Shown: piece after piece, positions 21,464-28,074 of the stretch
Layout of the letters: each line of letters starts with the position of its first letter
Numbering within the stretch: position 1 is the stretch's first letter
IMG/VR virus record: IMGVR_UViG_3300017744_000103
Span: 1 to 28,582 of that record
Origin: a virus
Length of the DNA: 28,582 nucleotides
Reading direction: 5' to 3' (one strand)
Made by a program: the position numbers and the translations under genes
Notes under the pieces: generated by a model
Databases searched by the model: none
Seen by the model: the letters and a program-made list of their open reading frames with translations, nothing else
Told to the model about the DNA's origin: nothing

Positions 21464-21859
21464 ATGAACAAAAAATTTATTAAAATTACAACATGGATCA
21501 TTGACTGCTGGAGAGTGGTAATGGACCATAGATTTAATCCACTTAGGTTTATTCCAGATCCAAGTTTACAAATGTATTTCACAGTTGTGTTATTCACAAT
21601 GTGGTCAGTATACTTTGGCTTTGTTGCAACATATTATATGGGATGGCTTGGTTATGATATTATCTTAAGCATTGCAGTTCACTTAGGGGTATTAATACCT
21701 TTATTCTTTACCAATGCTATCTTTTTAGATGCAGAAAGAAATGGTTCTAAATGGCTAAAAGACGTAAGAGTTGAAATAGATATTGATGCTATGGATAAAA
21801 GATTGAAACAACGAAACTACGAAAAAAGAGTTAAGTGGGATATCGATAAAGAAGCATGA
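21464..21859 (+). CDS. Membrane protein, 131 aa, two predicted spans
   Basis: Residues about 37-58 (MYFTVVLFTMWSVYFGFVATYY) and 64-86 (YDIILSIAVHLGVLIPLFFTNAI) are hydrophobic and give two membrane segments, with charged ends on both sides. The FNPLRFIPDPSLQMYF stretch before the first span is one I recall from small membrane proteins of marine T4-like phages. An early promoter directly at the ATG suggests early expression, perhaps an envelope-level effect on the host; that is inference. Confidence 0.78.
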   Translation: MNKKFIKITTWIIDCWRVVMDHRFNPLRFIPDPSLQMYFTVVLFTMWSVYFGFVATYYMGWLGYDIILSIAVHLGVLIPLFFTNAIFLDAERNGSKWLKDVRVEIDIDAMDKRLKQRNYEKRVKWDIDKEA

Positions 21860-22413
21860 ATATTTTTATACTAGATAATGATCCAGTGACTGCTGCGCAA
21901 ATGCAATGCGATAAACATGTACCTAAGATGATTGTTGAGTCAGCTCAAATGCTATCAACAGTTCATCGTATGCTTGATGGTACTATGGAACGAAGACTAT
22001 CAAAGTCTGGTAAAGTCAGAGTACAATATTGGAAACTAGATGATGATAGAGAAGATGTGTTATACAAAGCATGTCATTTTAATCATCCTAGTACTATATG
22101 GACAAGAGAATCAATTTACAATTACAAATGGCACTATGAACACTTTTGTGCACTGTGTGACGAATACACACATAGATATGGTAAAACACATATGACAGAT
22201 TCTAAACTAAGAAAGGAATTATATTATATTCCAAACAATATGCCAAAAACAGAAATGACTCAATTTAAATTGGCCATGAAATCAAATCCTGAATGTATGC
22301 TGGAATGTCCTATAGAATCATACAGAGCTTTCTATCAAACAAAGCAACATAGATTTAATATGGTATGGTCAAAAAGAAAAGTACCAGAGTGGTTTAATTA
22401 TGCCAATATATGA
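21856..22413 (+). CDS. Conserved phage protein, 185 aa (CDKH and HxNHP motifs)
   Basis: Coupled to the previous gene by ATGA. MNIFILDNDPVTAAQMQCDK, then HVPKMIVESAQML, CHFNHPSTIWTRES and HFCALCDEYTHRYGK recur in a family I recall across many large phages, annotated hypothetical. The conserved H and C residues suggest a metal site and possible catalysis, but I know no proven activity. Ends KVPEWFNYANI as in relatives. Confidence 0.82.
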   Translation: MNIFILDNDPVTAAQMQCDKHVPKMIVESAQMLSTVHRMLDGTMERRLSKSGKVRVQYWKLDDDREDVLYKACHFNHPSTIWTRESIYNYKWHYEHFCALCDEYTHRYGKTHMTDSKLRKELYYIPNNMPKTEMTQFKLAMKSNPECMLECPIESYRAFYQTKQHRFNMVWSKRKVPEWFNYANI

Positions 22414-22648
22414 GTTCATAGATACAGAAACAGAAGAAGTAGAAGAGGTAATTCTTTCTATTTCAGAATATGATCAATGGTTAATAGATAACCCAACAAA
22501 GAAAAGATATTATTCAAAAGCACCAGGTTTAAGTTATAGTGGATTTAAATCAAAAGAAAGTAAAGCTGGTGATGGTTGGAAAGAAGTACAAGACCGAATA
22601 AGAAGTGGAATGCCACCAAGATTAAGGGATAATATTAAACAAAAATAG
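22400..22648 (+). CDS. FmdB-like small protein lacking zinc cysteines, 82 aa
   Basis: Starts MPIYEFIDTETEEVEEVILS, as in FmdB-type putative regulators, followed by ISEYDQWLIDNP and YYSKAPGLSY; the C-terminal half has GWKEVQDRIRSGMPP. The CxxC pairs of bacterial FmdB proteins are absent, so it cannot bind zinc in that way. Similar cysteine-free versions occur in cyanophages from memory. Function unknown. Overlaps the preceding gene by 14 bases. Confidence 0.75.
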   Translation: MPIYEFIDTETEEVEEVILSISEYDQWLIDNPTKKRYYSKAPGLSYSGFKSKESKAGDGWKEVQDRIRSGMPPRLRDNIKQK

Positions 22649-22668
22649 TCCATTAGGTTATAATACAT

Positions 22669-22676
22669 TATAAATA
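22669..22676 (+). promoter_or_regulatory. Late-type promoter box TATAAATA, close to ATG
   Basis: Exact late octamer in the 36-base gap 22649-22684, ending eight bases before the ATG at 22685, so the mRNA would have a leader of about three bases. A TTATAATAC stretch at 22659-22667 could instead be a -10 box, but lacks a convincing -35. Confidence 0.5.
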
Positions 22677-22684
22677 ATATTGAT

Positions 22685-22891
22685 ATGTACCAACAACAAT
22701 TACAATTACAACTTAATAAAACTAGAGATGCAACTCCTGAAGAACATGAGGAGTGGATAAATAACGAACTATTACCAATAGGTGATATGCAGTTAAAATT
22801 TGTAGCGATGATGTCGGTAATACAATTTGCAACTCTAGGTATGATGATGGTTAGTTTTTGGGTTATTGGTACATTCATATCAGGAGAATAA
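22685..22891 (+). CDS. Small tail-anchored membrane protein, 68 aa
   Basis: The polar N-terminal half (YQQQLQLQLNKTRDATPEEH) is followed by a hydrophobic stretch at about 38-66 (LKFVAMMSVIQFATLGMMMV, then SFWVIGTFI) reaching the C-terminus. Likely a single-pass membrane protein. Its end is within two bases of the EF-hand gene. Function unknown. Confidence 0.7.
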   Translation: MYQQQLQLQLNKTRDATPEEHEEWINNELLPIGDMQLKFVAMMSVIQFATLGMMMVSFWVIGTFISGE

Positions 22892-22893
22892 AA

Positions 22894-23166
22894 ATGAAAA
22901 AACTATTAAGCATTTCAATATTCTCACTATTTGTATCAGATGCATTTGCTGATGATTGGAGAATGAGAAAATTTGATTTAAACGATAATAATGTAATAAG
23001 CGAAGCTGAGTTAATTCAATCTGGTTGTAGATTAGGTAAAAGGTTTGACCTTGCTGACAAAAATAATGATGGCGTTCTAAATAGAAAAGAAGCTAGAAGA
23101 GCATCAGATTATTTGTTCAGGAAGAGATGTCCTAAGAACCCACAGCCAATTGATATCAGAGGCTAA
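22894..23166 (+). CDS. Secreted EF-hand calcium-binding protein, 90 aa
   Basis: Start 22894 follows AGGAGA; an in-frame codon at 22858 would spoil the signal peptide. Residues 1-19 are a Sec signal (KKLLSISIFSLFVSDAFA, cut before DD). Two canonical EF loops follow: D28-N30-N32...E39 (DLNDNNVISEAE) and D55-N57-D59-G60...E66 (DKNNDGVLNRKE), with a C45/C79 pair that could form a disulphide. It should bind Ca2+ in the host periplasm or outside the cell. Partner unknown. Confidence 0.87.
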   Translation: MKKLLSISIFSLFVSDAFADDWRMRKFDLNDNNVISEAELIQSGCRLGKRFDLADKNNDGVLNRKEARRASDYLFRKRCPKNPQPIDIRG

Positions 23167-23172
23167 TAAATA
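23165..23172 (+). promoter_or_regulatory. Late-type promoter box AATAAATA with near-leaderless start
   Basis: Overlaps the EF-hand stop codon and is followed by ATTTTATAATATG, the same 13 bases found after the box at 12074. The ATG at 23183 lies 11 bases after the box. Confidence 0.45.
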
Positions 23173-23182
23173 ATTTTATAAT

Positions 23183-23863
23183 ATGAATTTTATACATGAA
23201 GAAATTGATTTAGGTTATGAAGATCTGAATTCGGAAACGAAAACAAAGGGTAGACATTATGTCGACCCAGAGGGTAATCAATATCCGAGTATCACAACAG
23301 TTTTATCAATACTGTCTCGTGAAGCTATACAAAAGTGGAGGGAGAGAGTTGGAGAAGAAGAGGCTAATCGCATCAGCCGAGTGGCCTCTTCGCGTGGTAC
23401 TAAAATCCACAACATAATCGAAAAGTATATTGCTAATGATCCTGAGTATTTATCAGGTGAAATGCCACATAATATACAAACATTTAAAGACATACAACCA
23501 TTTGTTGACGAAAACTTATCAAAAGTATATTCAATAGAAGCACCATTATATTCTAAACATTTAGGAGTAGCTGGAAGAGTTGACTGTGTTGGTGTATGGA
23601 ATGGTAAAGATTCCATCATTGACTGGAAAACATCTCGTAAAGAAAAAAAGAAAGAATGGATATCTAATTATTTTATGCAAGCAGCAGCGTATTCTATCAT
23701 GTGGGAAGAAAGAACAGGTATGCCAATTAAGCAATTAGTAGTAGCTATTGCAGGAGATCATGGCCCACAGATCTTTATAGAAGATAGAGATAATTGGACA
23801 GAAGAATTAATAAATACTATTACTAAGTATAAAAGAGAAAAGTTTTGGGAGGAAACGAGATGA
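23183..23863 (+). CDS. PD-(D/E)XK exonuclease, RecB/Cas4/MGME1-like
   Basis: 226 residues. Nuclease core: H76 (RGTKIHNIIE), GRVD with D134 (131-134), IIDWKTS with D147 and K149, and the QAAAY motif (Q166, Y170). This order is typical of the PD-(D/E)XK exonucleases related to mitochondrial MGME1 and Cas4/RecB that occur in many phages. Probable role is DNA processing in replication or recombination. No iron-sulphur cysteines, so not Cas4 proper, and no CRISPR context. Confidence 0.88.
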   Translation: MNFIHEEIDLGYEDLNSETKTKGRHYVDPEGNQYPSITTVLSILSREAIQKWRERVGEEEANRISRVASSRGTKIHNIIEKYIANDPEYLSGEMPHNIQTFKDIQPFVDENLSKVYSIEAPLYSKHLGVAGRVDCVGVWNGKDSIIDWKTSRKEKKKEWISNYFMQAAAYSIMWEERTGMPIKQLVVAIAGDHGPQIFIEDRDNWTEELINTITKYKREKFWEETR

Positions 23864-24057
23864 ACTTTATGTTAGAAGCTTTAACTAAAAAACTAGAAGG
23901 TGAAATTGCTATCGCTAAAGCTAATATATTAGTGTATGTTAGAAACTCTACAGGTATTGGAGAGCATCCAGAAGTCGTAGAAGCAATAGAAACTCAGGTT
24001 ACTAAAATAGCTGAAGCACAAGATAAAATAAACACTATAAAAGACTTAAAATTATAA
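23860..24057 (+). CDS. Conserved small phage protein, 65 aa
   Basis: Start ATG 23860 follows GGGAGGA and overlaps the exonuclease end; a TTG at 23845 is in frame but less likely. The sequence NFMLEALTKKLEGEIAIAKA, then GIGEHPEVVEAIETQV matches a small helical protein conserved in T4-like cyanophages from memory. Probably a helical hairpin. Function unknown. The TATAAATA box at 24053 overlaps its stop codon. Confidence 0.8.
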   Translation: MNFMLEALTKKLEGEIAIAKANILVYVRNSTGIGEHPEVVEAIETQVTKIAEAQDKINTIKDLKL

Positions 24058-24060
24058 ATA
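24053..24060 (+). promoter_or_regulatory. Late-type promoter box TATAAATA upstream of the tagged HAD gene
   Basis: Exact late octamer overlapping the preceding stop, five bases before the -35 of the early promoter at 24065. A late transcript would begin near 24066 and have a leader of about 36 bases, in contrast to the early one. Confidence 0.55.
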
Positions 24061-24064
24061 GATA

Positions 24065-24093
24065 TTTACAAAACACAAAAAGTGTGGTATAAT
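24065..24093 (+). promoter_or_regulatory. Sigma70-like early promoter with extended -10
   Basis: TTTACA (24065-24070), a 17-bp spacer ending GTGTGG, TATAAT (24088-24093). The ATG at 24102 starts nine positions after the box, so the early mRNA is nearly leaderless. Confidence 0.83.
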
Positions 24094-24101
24094 ATACTAT
24101 T

Positions 24102-24710
24102 ATGAAAAAGTTTAATGAATTTTTAACCGAAAAATCTGGCAAAGGATTAACTATCTTTGATATAGATGACACAATGTTTATATCTAAAGCTAGAGTAAAA
24201 GTTAAAAACAAAAACACTGGTAAAGTCAAAGAACTCACACCTCAAGAATATAATTCCTATAAATTAGGTAGAGAAGAGGAATGGGATTATGGCGAATTTA
24301 AATCAGCTAAACTATTTTTTAAAACAGCAACACCGATTGCACGAATGATAGAAAAAGCTAAAGCAATCATTAAGAATGCTACAGCCAGAGGAAGTAAAGT
24401 TATTATCGTAACAGCAAGAGCTGATATGGATAATAAAGACGTATTCATTAAAACATTTGAAGCTCATGGTATACCAATGAAGAATGTATATGTTGAGCGT
24501 GCAGGAAATGTTGGTGGTAAGAATAGCGCAGCAAATAAAACTGTTGTGTTTAAAAAGTATTTAGATACAAATAAGTATGCTAGAGTTCGCTTATTTGACG
24601 ATCATATGGATAACCTAAAAGCTTTATTGGATTTACAAAGAGAATATCCACAAGTAGAGTTTTTTGCTTATCTAGCTGATTCGAAAGGAAGTGTAAAAAG
24701 AATTAAATAA
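24102..24710 (+). CDS. HAD-superfamily phosphatase with capsid-targeting-like N-terminus
   Basis: 202 residues. The N-terminus MKKFNEFLTEKSG has the tag with LTE at 8-10. The HAD motifs follow at once: DIDDT (20-24, nucleophile D20, acid D22), VIIVTARADMDN (motif II threonine) and RLFDDHMDN (motif IV). This resembles the 3'-phosphatase half of T4 polynucleotide kinase and related HAD enzymes in cyanophages; no kinase domain is present. Likely substrate is a nucleotide or nucleic-acid end phosphate (inference). It is the only tagged gene outside the 3.9-12 kb operon and has overlapping early and late promoters. Confidence 0.87.
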   Translation: MKKFNEFLTEKSGKGLTIFDIDDTMFISKARVKVKNKNTGKVKELTPQEYNSYKLGREEEWDYGEFKSAKLFFKTATPIARMIEKAKAIIKNATARGSKVIIVTARADMDNKDVFIKTFEAHGIPMKNVYVERAGNVGGKNSAANKTVVFKKYLDTNKYARVRLFDDHMDNLKALLDLQREYPQVEFFAYLADSKGSVKRIK

Positions 24711-24796
24711 TGATATATAATAAATTGAGAAGCGCCGCGTATGGAGAAGGAAGAAGATATTTCCGATGGTGGCTTCAGTGGACAAGGAGAATATAA
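24710..24796 (+). CDS. Very small 28-aa ORF
   Basis: ATG overlaps the HAD stop (TAATG), and its own stop overlaps the next ATG in the same way, so it sits in the chain of coupled genes without a gap. It encodes a basic, aromatic peptide (KLRSAAYGEGRRYFRWWLQW). The coding DNA is richer in G+C than its surroundings. It could be a real micro-protein or simply a translated bridge. Confidence 0.45.
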   Translation: MIYNKLRSAAYGEGRRYFRWWLQWTRRI

Positions 24797-24990
24797 TGCC
24801 AATAAAATTAAGTAAAAGCGTAGCAGTTAGAAATAGACAAACTGGTAAAATAACAATCGAACATAACTACATACATACAGTTAGTAAGAAAGAATTGATT
24901 GAGAAGTATAATAATAGTAATACTAGACCAAAAGATAAACAAAAAATTAAAAATGAATTAGTAAAAAGAGGCGGAGTGGTTTTTGGATAA
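24796..24990 (+). CDS. Conserved small phage protein, 64 aa
   Basis: Start at 24796 (MPIKLSKS) follows AAGGAGA; an in-frame ATG at 24766 lies inside the preceding micro-ORF. MPIKLSKSVAVRNRQTGKIT, then EHNYIHTVSKKELIEKYN matches a small basic protein conserved in cyanophages from memory. Beta strand then helices; possibly nucleic-acid-associated. Function unknown. Confidence 0.78.
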   Translation: MPIKLSKSVAVRNRQTGKITIEHNYIHTVSKKELIEKYNNSNTRPKDKQKIKNELVKRGGVVFG

Positions 24991-25132
24991 AATAGATAGA
25001 ATACGTGAAGTATTAGATTTAAAAGAATACTATAAAAAGAAAAAAAGAGATTTTTGGATTTGGGTATTAAGAGTTATAGGATCTATTGCACTTATAGCTG
25101 CTGCAATTTATTATTGGATTCATTATGTCTAA
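24983..25132 (+). CDS. Small membrane protein, 49 aa, TTG start
   Basis: TTG at 24983, inside the end of the previous gene, has GGCGGAG just upstream (24970-24976) and opens a frame to TAA at 25130-25132. It encodes a basic N-terminal helix (REVLDLKEYYKKKKRDF) and one membrane span (LRVIGSIALIAAAIYYWIHY). No ATG is available in this frame. It overlaps the next gene by 8 bases and fills an otherwise empty 134-base stretch. Confidence 0.65.
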   Translation: MDKIDRIREVLDLKEYYKKKKRDFWIWVLRVIGSIALIAAAIYYWIHYV

Positions 25133-25313
25133 ATGGCATGGCGGAAAAGGTTCTAAGCCAAGGCCTATTACTAATCAAGCTCAGTTTGAAGAAAACTGGG
25201 ATAATATATTTGCTAGGAAAAAAACACCAAAGCATGGTGCTACAAAAATACATAAAGATAAGACAAAAGTCATACCTAGGGAATATAAATATAATAAAGA
25301 GGAACAACAATGA
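25125..25313 (+). CDS. Conserved small phage protein, 62 aa (SKWHGGKGS)
   Basis: Begins MSKWHGGKGSKPRPITNQAQ and continues NWDNIFARKK, a pattern I recall from many T4-like phages. Basic and probably mostly unstructured. Overlaps the previous membrane-protein gene by 8 bases and the next by ATGA. A longer frame at 25054-25335 crosses it but has no ribosome site or likeness to known proteins. Function unknown. Confidence 0.78.
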   Translation: MSKWHGGKGSKPRPITNQAQFEENWDNIFARKKTPKHGATKIHKDKTKVIPREYKYNKEEQQ

Positions 25314-25576
25314 GTATAGATATCAATCAATTTGATTTTGGATTTACAGCTGTTGATGAAGACGAGCTTGAAGTAGTTCAAAAACAAACACAAAAACTAC
25401 AGTCAACTTCTGGTAAAGTAGAAGAGGCTGAAGAAAAATTAAATAAACTTTATAACTCTATATTACCATTATTAAGCAATTTAAAAATGAATCCAGAAAA
25501 GGATTACATCTATTGGCCAAACAGAAATGAAAAAGTAGAAGAGTTCGAAGAGTTAATAGCGGGGATAGTTAAGTAA
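25310..25576 (+). CDS. Conserved small phage protein, 88 aa
   Basis: AGAGGAAC precedes the ATG. MSIDINQFDFGFTAVDEDEL, then a helical middle (KVEEAEEKLNKLYNSILPLL) and KDYIYWPNRNEKVEEFEELI match a protein conserved in cyanophages from memory. Acidic and helical. Its stop overlaps the start of the structural gene (TAATG), suggesting co-expression with virion proteins. Confidence 0.8.
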   Translation: MSIDINQFDFGFTAVDEDELEVVQKQTQKLQSTSGKVEEAEEKLNKLYNSILPLLSNLKMNPEKDYIYWPNRNEKVEEFEELIAGIVK

Positions 25577-26577
25577 TGGCATTACCAGGATCAGGTCAAA
25601 TATCTTTCAAAGATATCGTTGATGAAAAAAAGGGAAACACAGACACTGTGCAAAACGTATCTTTGACTGGATTGTCTCAGGACGGAGTAGACTCACCGTT
25701 CATACCTAATTATGATTATGAAACTACAGGCGGACAAGGAATCGATGTTGATAATAACACTGCATCAGGTTCAAATCCACCAAACCAATCACCTCCATTT
25801 CAGATGTCAGAGTTTTATGATTATGATCATGACTTTGATCCAAGATCCTTCAATGGTTCAGGCGTAGGGTCAAGTACATTTAATCTTAGTACAAGTTTGG
25901 TACCATGCTCTAACCACCCTAATTTTGATATGGATATCAATGGTTCATCATCGGGCCTATCTTGGATAATGGTCCATCAACCACAACATCAACCTAGTAG
26001 TTCAGGACAAGTTAATTCTACAGCTACAGTGCGTATAGGCAGAGACATAACAAATAATAGAATTTTAATGTTATTATTAAAAGATGGTGATCACAATACA
26101 ATAGCTGGTAATGGTACTGATGGTATGTATAGAATATTACCTTATGTTGGATTAGGAAGTGCTACATGGTCATTTAAATTTGAATATGATACAACTAGTT
26201 CAAACTATAATAGTAGTACAGGCAATCCAAAAGTATTCTTTGGTTCGAACCAAGGCCCAGGGACTTTAACTACATCAACATCTTATCATAGTGCACCAAG
26301 TTCTCCAGGAACATTTGTATCTATGCCAAGCTTTACAGGTATGGCTGAAAATGGTGAATCTTTGTTTGCAGAGGGTACTAGTACCGCGCTTACCTGGACA
26401 GCAAAGGTACCAAGTGCTGTCAACACTGGTGGGGCAAGTCTTGGGCGAACTTCATTTTACACACAGTCAATGCCTGTAAGATTAGTAATTAAAGCAGTCG
26501 ATGGAAGTGATACGTATACCGCAACTTCAAGTTATTGGTCACTAGGGTTAAGCGCTACCAAAGGGATAATATTATAA
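25576..26577 (+). CDS. Virion/adhesin-like structural protein, 333 aa
   Basis: MALPGSGQISFKDIVDE is the N-terminus I recall from phage tail or fibre-associated proteins. QMSEFYDYDH (77-85) is a short motif shared with the next gene. The rest is rich in S, T, G and N and should be beta-structured (GSGVGSSTFNLSTSLVPCSN), as in surface or receptor-binding proteins. Coupled by TAATG to both neighbours. The exact place in the virion is unknown. Confidence 0.72.
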   Translation: MALPGSGQISFKDIVDEKKGNTDTVQNVSLTGLSQDGVDSPFIPNYDYETTGGQGIDVDNNTASGSNPPNQSPPFQMSEFYDYDHDFDPRSFNGSGVGSSTFNLSTSLVPCSNHPNFDMDINGSSSGLSWIMVHQPQHQPSSSGQVNSTATVRIGRDITNNRILMLLLKDGDHNTIAGNGTDGMYRILPYVGLGSATWSFKFEYDTTSSNYNSSTGNPKVFFGSNQGPGTLTTSTSYHSAPSSPGTFVSMPSFTGMAENGESLFAEGTSTALTWTAKVPSAVNTGGASLGRTSFYTQSMPVRLVIKAVDGSDTYTATSSYWSLGLSATKGIIL

Positions 26578-27371
26578 TGGCAGTTCCAACTACAGGCAAT
26601 GCAATCACTTTAGGTAAAATCTATCAAGAAATAGATGGTTCTGGATATTCAAATGCTGTTGATCCTGGTGAAGAAGCAAGCTTAGAAGATATGAGTGAAA
26701 ACTCTACACCAGATCTATTAAACACAGCAAGTGCTAATAGGCCAGATGAAAATGCACCACATAGTATGTCAGAGTTTCATGGTTATGACCATAGTGCTGT
26801 AAATAGTATACCTACTACTAACTTTGCAAATCAAAATGGAACTACTGATGCAGCCTTTACAAGAGATGCACATACATCAGGTATTGTATTTTTAAGTGTT
26901 ACTTTAGAAGTAAGAATGCGTAGAGCAGATCCTTATGTTTATTTAGAAGTAAGAGAAAGAAGTGCTAACTATGATTTTGCAAGATGGTATAATACAAGTA
27001 ATACTGCTAATACTTTATCGACAACTTATGTTCCATTAGCAAGATGGAACTTAACTGGAATTACAGCAATTAAAATGAATTGGTCTGCTGTCACTGGAAG
27101 TGGTTTTGGAAGTTGTTACCTTGCAGGAGAGACAAATGGACCAAGTGCAACATACAATGCACAAGATGATACTTTCCAAACAGTATCTAACAATCAATCA
27201 ATTGCTTTTGCCTTTTCATCAAATGCAAGTGCAGAGTGTTATGCAAGTAATGTGAGAAATTGTTCTTTTACGGTAACAGCTACTGCAAGAAAGAGTGGGT
27301 ATAATGATACTACTATGGGAACTTATAAAATAGCAGGTAGAGCAACAGCAACATCGAATAACTGTTTCTAG
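26577..27371 (+). CDS. Second virion/adhesin-like protein, 264 aa, paralogous layout
   Basis: The start at 26577 (MAVPTTGNAITLGKIYQEID) is chosen because it forms TAATG with the previous stop; an upstream frame start at 26535 is inside that gene. Same plan as its neighbour: a MA(L/V)P N-terminus, a low-complexity link, SEFHGYDH (65-72), then a serine/threonine-rich beta domain with several cysteines (GSCYLAG, AECYASN, RNCSF). The C-terminal domains look unrelated in sequence, as expected for exchangeable surface modules. Confidence 0.7.
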   Translation: MAVPTTGNAITLGKIYQEIDGSGYSNAVDPGEEASLEDMSENSTPDLLNTASANRPDENAPHSMSEFHGYDHSAVNSIPTTNFANQNGTTDAAFTRDAHTSGIVFLSVTLEVRMRRADPYVYLEVRERSANYDFARWYNTSNTANTLSTTYVPLARWNLTGITAIKMNWSAVTGSGFGSCYLAGETNGPSATYNAQDDTFQTVSNNQSIAFAFSSNASAECYASNVRNCSFTVTATARKSGYNDTTMGTYKIAGRATATSNNCF

Positions 27372-27379
27372 GAATATAT

Positions 27380-27757
27380 ATGAAAGAAGGAATATGCGAA
27401 ACATGTACATACACTAAAGTAGATTATACTTTGGAGCGGGATAGTGGTGGTTGGACTACATCAATAACTTGGACATTTAAATTGTATAATAATGTAAACT
27501 ATCAAAAACAAACAATAGTCATGGATGCTGATGGTAATACAGAAGAACATATTGTGCCTACAGTTATTGACGAGAATTTAATAAAGACAGAGTCAGCTAC
27601 TTATGCTATACCTACCGATCAAAGAACACAAGCAACACACGAAGAACCGCATGTACATGAAAATGAAATGGCTTTTCAAGCTGCTTATAGAAGTTGGGCG
27701 GATTCACACAGAGAATCAGATGTAGGCAAGGCTTTTTGGTCTTTGTTTAACAATTAA
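27380..27757 (+). CDS. Hypothetical 125-aa protein after the structural pair
   Basis: AGGA (27371-27374) precedes the ATG. The N-terminal CETCTY pair is followed by a beta-rich part (WTTSITWTFKLYNNVNYQKQ) and a histidine-containing segment (THEEPHVHENEMAF), then a helix (AYRSWADSHRESD). The histidine cluster might bind metal. Position suggests a tail or adhesin accessory. Not recognised. Confidence 0.7.
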   Translation: MKEGICETCTYTKVDYTLERDSGGWTTSITWTFKLYNNVNYQKQTIVMDADGNTEEHIVPTVIDENLIKTESATYAIPTDQRTQATHEEPHVHENEMAFQAAYRSWADSHRESDVGKAFWSLFNN

Positions 27758-27772
27758 GTTTATTACACAATA

Positions 27773-27799
27773 AAAAAAGGGGCGATAAGCCCCTTTTTT
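27773..27799. terminator. Bidirectional Rho-independent terminator
   Basis: GGGGC / GCCCC stem (27779-27783 with 27789-27793) with loop GATAA, flanked by six A on the left and six T on the right, so it works in both directions. It lies between the convergent genes ending at 27757 and 27801. Confidence 0.93.
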
Positions 27800-27800
27800 G

Positions 27801-28064
27801 TTACTCAGCCTCTACGGCTTCGACTTCTGTGTCTTCTGGTGGATTCTCTACAACTTCTTTTAATTTAGCTGTAAACCCCTCTGTAGCAACAGTAATTTGA
27901 TCTAGTTCCATCTGGAAGTTATTTCTTTTCCCAGCTAGACTATTCAAACAAGCAACATAGTATTTTGCTTCGTCACTTAATTCAGAAATCACATATTTTT
28001 TATCATCGAGTACTAAGACAGGCTCTTGCTGTTGTTGTACTTCTGGATTTTCTTGTGTCGACAT
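27801..28064 (-). CDS. Conserved small phage protein, 87 aa (DUF6447-like)
   Basis: Minus-strand ORF starting at 28064 (MSTQENPEVQQQQEP), chosen because AAGGAG lies just upstream (28070-28075); longer in-frame starts run into the nrdB gene. VLVLDDKKYVISELSDEAKY, then helices and an acidic end (ENPPEDTEVEAVEAE) match a family I remember as DUF6447 in T4-like phages. Downstream of the second nrdB in one operon. Function unknown. Confidence 0.75.
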   Translation of the reverse strand: MSTQENPEVQQQQEPVLVLDDKKYVISELSDEAKYYVACLNSLAGKRNNFQMELDQITVATEGFTAKLKEVVENPPEDTEVEAVEAE

Positions 28065-28074
28065 AATTTTCTCC

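Noticed and set aside
23183-23863. Cas4 in a CRISPR context
   Set aside because: The nuclease has the PD-(D/E)XK core but no cysteine cluster, and no repeat-spacer array or other cas gene is present in the window.
25054-25335. Plus-strand frame of 93 codons over the SKWHGGKGS gene
   Set aside because: It crosses three better-supported small genes and has no ribosome site or recognisable sequence.
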